This document shows, piece by piece, positions 8,078 through 10,836 of a stretch of 10,836 nucleotides of DNA. A program made the translations under genes and the position numbers. The stretch comes from Pseudomonadota bacterium (lineage in GTDB: Bacteria; Myxococcota_A; Polyangia; Fen-1088). Every line of letters begins with the position of its first letter. Within the stretch, counting starts at the first letter, position 1. Where the stretch lies: positions 1 to 10,836 of the forward strand of contig JADGRD010000067.1 of the NCBI GenBank assembly GCA_017881285.1, written 5' to 3'. The notes under the pieces are model-generated. The model saw only the letters and a list, made by a program, of their open reading frames with translations, did no database searches and was not told the DNA's origin.

Positions 8078-9757
8078 CTACGCCTTGGCCGGCAGGCTGC
8101 GCGGGGGGTGCCGGTACATGCGGTTGACGTAGAGCTGCTGCAGGATGCCGATGAGGTAGCTCGTGAGGGTGTAGATGGATAGCCCGGCCGGCAGGAAGAG
8201 CGAGAAGCCGGTAAACATCACCGGCATCATCACCGCCATCATCTTCTGCTGCTGCGGATCGGTGCCCGCCGGCGACATGCGCATCTGCACGAACATTACC
8301 GAGCCCATGAGCAGCGGCGCCAGGTAGTAGGGATCCTTCGCCGACAGGTCGGTGATGTACCAGAAGAAGGACGAGTGGTAGAGCTCGACCGCGTAGTTGA
8401 GGGTCGAGAAGAGGGCGATCCAAATGGGCATCTGGATGAGGCTCGGCAAGCAGCCGCCCAGGGGATTCACGCCGTGGGCCTTGTAGAGATTCATGGTCTC
8501 GACGCCGAGCTTCTGCTTGTCGTTCTCGTACTTCTTGCGCAGGGCCGCGATCTTGTCGGAGAGGCCCTGCATCTTCTTCGCCGACACCAGCGTCCGGTGC
8601 GTGGGATAGAAGGTGACCAGGCGAACCACGATGGTGAGCAGGATGATGGCGACGCCCCAGTTGCCGGTGAGGCGGTAGAACTGCTTGAGCAGCGCCAGCA
8701 TGGGCCGCGAGAGCACGGCGAAAGTCACATCCACCGCGTCGGCCAGCTTGGCGTCCTCGCCGCCGGGCCGGATGGCCTCGAGCTCGTTCGTATGCTTGGG
8801 GCCGGCGAAGACGATGAAGGGGTACTCCGTCTTCTCGCCCGGCGCCAGGGTGCGCGTGGCGAAGGAGAGCGCGACCTCGGCCCGGCTGCCGTCGAGCGAC
8901 TGCTGCTTGCAGCCGCGATCCCGCGGCGGGTTCTCGGGAAAGGGGACCGCGGCAATGGTGAAGTACTTGTCGCCGGCGGCGGCCCAGCGCACCCCGCCGA
9001 CGTAGTTCTGCGGCTCCTTGACCAAGGCCTCCACCGTCGAACGCCGCGCTTTGTCGCCCACGTAGCACACCATCTCGGCAAGGTTCGCCGAGGCGTAGCT
9101 CCAGAAGCCGCCGCTCTGCTTCTCCGGATCCTGCGCGCCGTAGAGGTGGACGATGAGGCCATGATCGAGCGGCCGGCCCGTCTTGTTCTGAATCGCCATG
9201 GACAGGGTCAGGCGGAAGCGCTGCGGCTCCAGCGTGAAGCGTTTTTCGACCACGACCTCGTCGGTTTCGGCACGAAACACCACCGCATTGCCGGCGGATT
9301 GCGCGACCGCCCAGGGCACGGCGTCGTTCCAGGCAAAGTCGGCCTTCGCGAAGGTCGTGCGGAGAGGCGCGGTGTCCTCCGTCGAGGTCGAAACGATCTG
9401 CATGCCCGAATCGGGCCGCGCCCGATCGAGCAGGAACTGGCGATCCTTGAGTTTGAGCTGGCGCAGGGAGGCGCCCCAGGAGGAGAACACGAACTTGGCC
9501 TCCGGCGATTCGAGCGTGACCCTTGTCTCGGCGGGTCGCGCCGCGGGAAGGGCGGCCGGCGGCGGTGCGCCGGGGGCAGCGGGCGCGGCCGCGGCGGAGG
9601 GCGTTCCCACCGAACCCGCGTCGTAGGCCGGCTTCGCCGGCTCGGCGACCGGGGCGGGTGCGGGCGGCTGGACAGCCGGTGCCGGCGGGAAGATCTTCCA
9701 CCACAGAATCAGGATGCCAATCGAGATCGCCACCGCGATGAGCAGGCGCTTGTCCAT
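8078..9757 (-). CDS. yidC: membrane protein insertase YidC (Gram-negative, long form)
   Basis: Inserts and folds inner-membrane proteins, alone or with SecYEG. It is 559 residues, normal for the Gram-negative form. Order: N-terminal membrane segment 4-20 (RLLIAVAISIGILILWW); an Ala/Pro-rich periplasmic linker at about 24-77; the beta-sandwich periplasmic domain at about 78-345; then the conserved insertase core from about 355. In the core, GNWGVAIILLTIVVRLVTF carries the conserved membrane Arg379, a charged coiled hairpin follows (SAKKMQGLSDKIAALRKKY), and NPLGGCLPSLIQMPIWIALF, PYYLAPLLMGSVMF and LFLPAGLSIYTLTSYLIG are further membrane segments (positions 431-538). The frame is open upstream of the ATG, but ATG 9757 is clear: an AGGAGA Shine-Dalgarno lies 5-6 bases ahead and starts within the yidD stop codon. 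The tail is a short basic segment (RHPPRSLPAKA). It is translated right after yidD in the rpmH operon. Confidence 0.97.
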   Translation of the reverse strand: MDKRLLIAVAISIGILILWWKIFPPAPAVQPPAPAPVAEPAKPAYDAGSVGTPSAAAAPAAPGAPPPAALPAARPAETRVTLESPEAKFVFSSWGASLRQLKLKDRQFLLDRARPDSGMQIVSTSTEDTAPLRTTFAKADFAWNDAVPWAVAQSAGNAVVFRAETDEVVVEKRFTLEPQRFRLTLSMAIQNKTGRPLDHGLIVHLYGAQDPEKQSGGFWSYASANLAEMVCYVGDKARRSTVEALVKEPQNYVGGVRWAAAGDKYFTIAAVPFPENPPRDRGCKQQSLDGSRAEVALSFATRTLAPGEKTEYPFIVFAGPKHTNELEAIRPGGEDAKLADAVDVTFAVLSRPMLALLKQFYRLTGNWGVAIILLTIVVRLVTFYPTHRTLVSAKKMQGLSDKIAALRKKYENDKQKLGVETMNLYKAHGVNPLGGCLPSLIQMPIWIALFSTLNYAVELYHSSFFWYITDLSAKDPYYLAPLLMGSVMFVQMRMSPAGTDPQQQKMMAVMMPVMFTGFSLFLPAGLSIYTLTSYLIGILQQLYVNRMYRHPPRSLPAKA

Positions 9758-9765
9758 CGTTTCTC

Positions 9766-10044
9766 CTACGTCGATCCTTCGCGCGAAACCGGCGGCGCGG
9801 GGCAAGGCACGGGATCCAGGCCTCCGCGTGCGAAGGGATGGCAGCGCAGGACCCTGCGCAGGGCAAGGTAGCTGCCCTTGCAGGCGCCGAAGCGCAAGAT
9901 GGCCTCCTCGGCGTAGGCCGAGCAGGTGGGCTCGAATCGGCAGGCGGGACCGATGGCCGGCGAAATCGCGAGCCGATAGCCACGCAGCAAGCCGAGAAGG
10001 GGCGCCCGGCCCAGACGTTCGAACCATGTTGACCTGGTGGTCAT
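9766..10044 (-). CDS. yidD: membrane protein insertion efficiency factor YidD
   Basis: A small membrane-associated protein that helps YidC-dependent insertion. It is 92 residues, slightly longer than the usual 70-86 because of a Pro/Ser-rich tail (PVPCPAPPVSREGST). Family signature: YRLAISPAIGPACRFEPTCSAY (23-44; quoted in pieces as YRLAISP, then CRFEPTCSAY), then RFGACKGSYLALRRVLRCHP (51-70) and GGLDPVP (74-80). Cys35, Cys41 and Cys68 are the usual conserved cysteines. An amphipathic N-terminal helix (FERLGRAPLLGLLRGY) fits membrane association. ATG 10044 overlaps the rnpA stop as ATGA, which suggests translational coupling. It is 8 bases ahead of yidC. A plus-strand reading across the same region is a shadow. 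Confidence 0.95.
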   Translation of the reverse strand: MTTRSTWFERLGRAPLLGLLRGYRLAISPAIGPACRFEPTCSAYAEEAILRFGACKGSYLALRRVLRCHPFARGGLDPVPCPAPPVSREGST

Positions 10045-10412
10045 GGTTCCTCGATTGACAGAAGGAGCTGGCGTAGCTCGGTGTCTATCACGCGGTAGCT
10101 GCTGGCGGCGGCGCTCGGCTTCGCGATGACCACGAGGTCGGCCGGGCGGGTCTTCGGAAAGGGTAGTTTCCGGTAGCTCTCGCGCACCCAGCGCTTGACT
10201 CGATTCCGCAGCACGGCTCCGCCAACTTTCTTGCTCACGGTGATGCCTAGGCGCGCGCCCTTCGGCCTGGCTTCGCCGGTGCGGGCCATGGCATACACCA
10301 CCAAGTGGCGTCCGGAGCAGCGGCGCCCGCGCGCCTGCGCCCGGAGGAATTCCGACCTCTTGCGCAGGCGCTCGTTGCGGCCCAGCCCTTGATGCAGGCC
10401 TCGGTCGGTCAC
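10041..10412 (-). CDS. rnpA: ribonuclease P protein component
   Basis: The protein subunit of RNase P, which helps the RNA subunit mature the 5' ends of tRNAs. It is 123 residues, typical. Seen: the N-terminal GRNERLRKRSEFLRAQ (11-26), LGITVSKKVGGAVLRN (55-70), and the RNR signature RNRVKRWVRESYR (69-81), which contacts RNA; then DLVVIAKPSA (92-101). It starts at GTG 10412 with AGGGG about 5 bases upstream; a downstream in-frame start would remove the family's N-terminal helix. It lies 6 bases after the rpmH stop and shares ATGA with yidD. The RNA partner gene is not in the window. Confidence 0.97.
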   Translation of the reverse strand: MTDRGLHQGLGRNERLRKRSEFLRAQARGRRCSGRHLVVYAMARTGEARPKGARLGITVSKKVGGAVLRNRVKRWVRESYRKLPFPKTRPADLVVIAKPSAAASSYRVIDTELRQLLLSIEEP

Positions 10413-10418
10413 CGGCCC

Positions 10419-10568
10419 CTATTTCTTGGGAACGCTGACGGTGAGCTTCTTGCGCCCCTTGCGGCGGCGGCGCTTGATCACCTCGCGACCTGCAGGGGTG
10501 CTCATTCGCTTGCGGAAACCGTGCGTACGCTTCCGGCTTCTTCGGTGGGGCTGATACGTCCTCTTCAC
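10419..10568 (-). CDS. rpmH: 50S ribosomal protein L34
   Basis: 49 residues, strongly basic: KRTYQPHRRSRKRTHGF (2-18), then RKRMSTPAGREVIKRRRRKG and RKKLTVS near the end, the full L34 signature. It starts at GTG 10568 with GGAGG 6-8 bases upstream. The frame continues open upstream to an ATG at 10616, but those 16 extra codons (GRTLRGFFLRRPED) read through hairpin A of repeat copy 5 and are not part of L34. First gene of the operon with rnpA. It sits at the end of a leader of about 110 bases if the promoter below is right. Confidence 0.97.
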   Translation of the reverse strand: MKRTYQPHRRSRKRTHGFRKRMSTPAGREVIKRRRRKGRKKLTVSVPKK

Positions 10569-10588
10569 TTCATCCTCCGGTCTTCTGA

Positions 10589-10662
10589 GGAAGAACCCTC
10601 GGAGGGTTCTTCCCATCTCTCGCGCTGAGGTCCGTCAGGCGAAGCCTGCCGGCTCTCACGCG
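10589..10662 (-). repeat. two-hairpin repeat, copy 5, in the rpmH leader
   Basis: Hairpin A pairs GGAAGAACCCT (10589-10599; read GGAAGAACCCT with AGGGTTCTTCC, 10603-10613 after pairing the outer G-C) around CGG: 11 bp. Hairpin B is CAGGC (10636-10640), GAA, GCCTG (10644-10648). On the minus strand the intervening block is CAGCGCGAGAGATGG, less like the other copies, and the outer edge is CGCGTGAGAG. It is in sense orientation to rpmH, ending about 12 bases ahead of its Shine-Dalgarno. Confidence 0.8.
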
Positions 10663-10683
10663 CCTCCCCGGTATGGGCAGGGA

Positions 10684-10712
10684 GAACTAGCATTCAAGAT
10701 AGGTGCTGTCAA
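10684..10712 (-). promoter_or_regulatory. sigma-70-type promoter candidate for the rpmH operon
   Basis: On the minus strand a perfect TTGACA (plus 10707-10712) is followed after 17 bases by TAGTTC (plus 10684-10689), with TG one base ahead of it as in extended -10 promoters (TGCTAGTTC). The -10 match itself is poor. Transcription would begin near 10677, giving a leader of roughly 109 bases that contains repeat copy 5. Its position ahead of an operon that must have a strong promoter supports the call. Confidence 0.5.
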
Positions 10713-10836
10713 CGACCGGCGGCTGTCGGATGCGTCTTCGCACCGATGGAAACGCCGGCCATCGCGTGGCGCTCTCGGATTGCAAGATTGGGTTGACGAT
10801 GTTTTTCTCGATGTCTCCGTCGAGAAGACGGGGTCG
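10713..10836. other. right-edge sequence without a supported gene
   Basis: Both strands have open frames to the edge, but none shows protein-like features; an ATG at 10799 on the plus strand leaves only 12 codons. A 7-bp inverted repeat, TTCTCGA (10805-10811) and TCGAGAA (10820-10826) with an 8-base spacer, lies near the edge. No DnaA-box sequence (TTATCCACA-like) was found, although rpmH is often near dnaA or oriC. Confidence 0.5.

Noticed and set aside
8375..9871. Plus-strand open frame of 498 codons opposite yidC
   Set aside because: Shadow of the yidC reading frame; no domain-like sequence.
7521..9983. Minus-strand open frame of 820 codons over trmB and yidC
   Set aside because: It is out of frame with both TrmB and YidC, which carry family motifs; its product is Arg/Ala/Gly-rich and motif-free.
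10569..10616. N-terminal extension of rpmH to ATG 10616
   Set aside because: The 16 extra residues come from repeat copy 5; L34 begins at KRTYQP and GTG 10568 has a good Shine-Dalgarno.
10617..10836. Possible oriC or dnaA region beyond rpmH
   Set aside because: rpmH is often beside dnaA, but no DnaA-box-like sequence or AT-rich unwinding stretch was found and no DnaA-like start is visible.

Overview
The window is GC-rich chromosomal DNA from a Gram-negative bacterium, most likely Myxococcota (Polyangia-like, possibly uncultured). Three things point there: two lipoproteins, one with the Gly/Ser-rich tract after the acylated Cys that is common in that group; a periplasmic-type von Willebrand A (VWA) protein; and a YidC with the long Gram-negative periplasmic domain. 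The taxonomy is inference from gene style, not from a marker comparison.

Layout. At the left edge, a lipoprotein gene on the minus strand (1-166) runs out of the window. It is divergent from a plus-strand pair: a DUF255/YyaL-type thioredoxin-fold protein (423-2606) and a VWA-domain lipoprotein (2653-3840). An 821-base gene-free stretch (3841-4661) follows, packed with structured repeats. Next come thiE (minus, 4662-5351) and uvrB (plus, 5350-7350), head to head with overlapping start codons if the longer thiE start is right. The right third is one minus-strand operon in the order rpmH, rnpA, yidD, yidC, trmB (10568 down to 7424). It has tight spacing: a 6-base gap, a 4-base ATGA overlap, an 8-base gap holding the Shine-Dalgarno, then 36 bases. 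A promoter candidate lies at 10684-10712.

How genes work together. rpmH-rnpA-yidD-yidC is the classic cluster linking ribosome assembly (L34), tRNA 5' processing (RNase P protein) and membrane-protein insertion (YidD/YidC). Here a tRNA m7G methyltransferase (trmB) takes the place often held by jag and mnmE. UvrB serves nucleotide excision repair, ThiE thiamine phosphate synthesis.

Most notable. (1) A dispersed element of about 75 bases made of two hairpins occurs five times, always outside or at the edge of genes. Its stems differ in sequence between copies but stay paired, which points to selection on structure. One copy supplies the last three codons and stop of trmB, another forms most of the rpmH leader, and two lie in a tandem array with extra hairpins. 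(2) UvrB has Gln in place of the invariant Walker A lysine (residue 45), while every other helicase motif looks intact. This is either real loss or change of ATPase function, or a single-base sequence error. No mobile-element genes, CRISPR arrays, tRNAs or rRNAs were seen.
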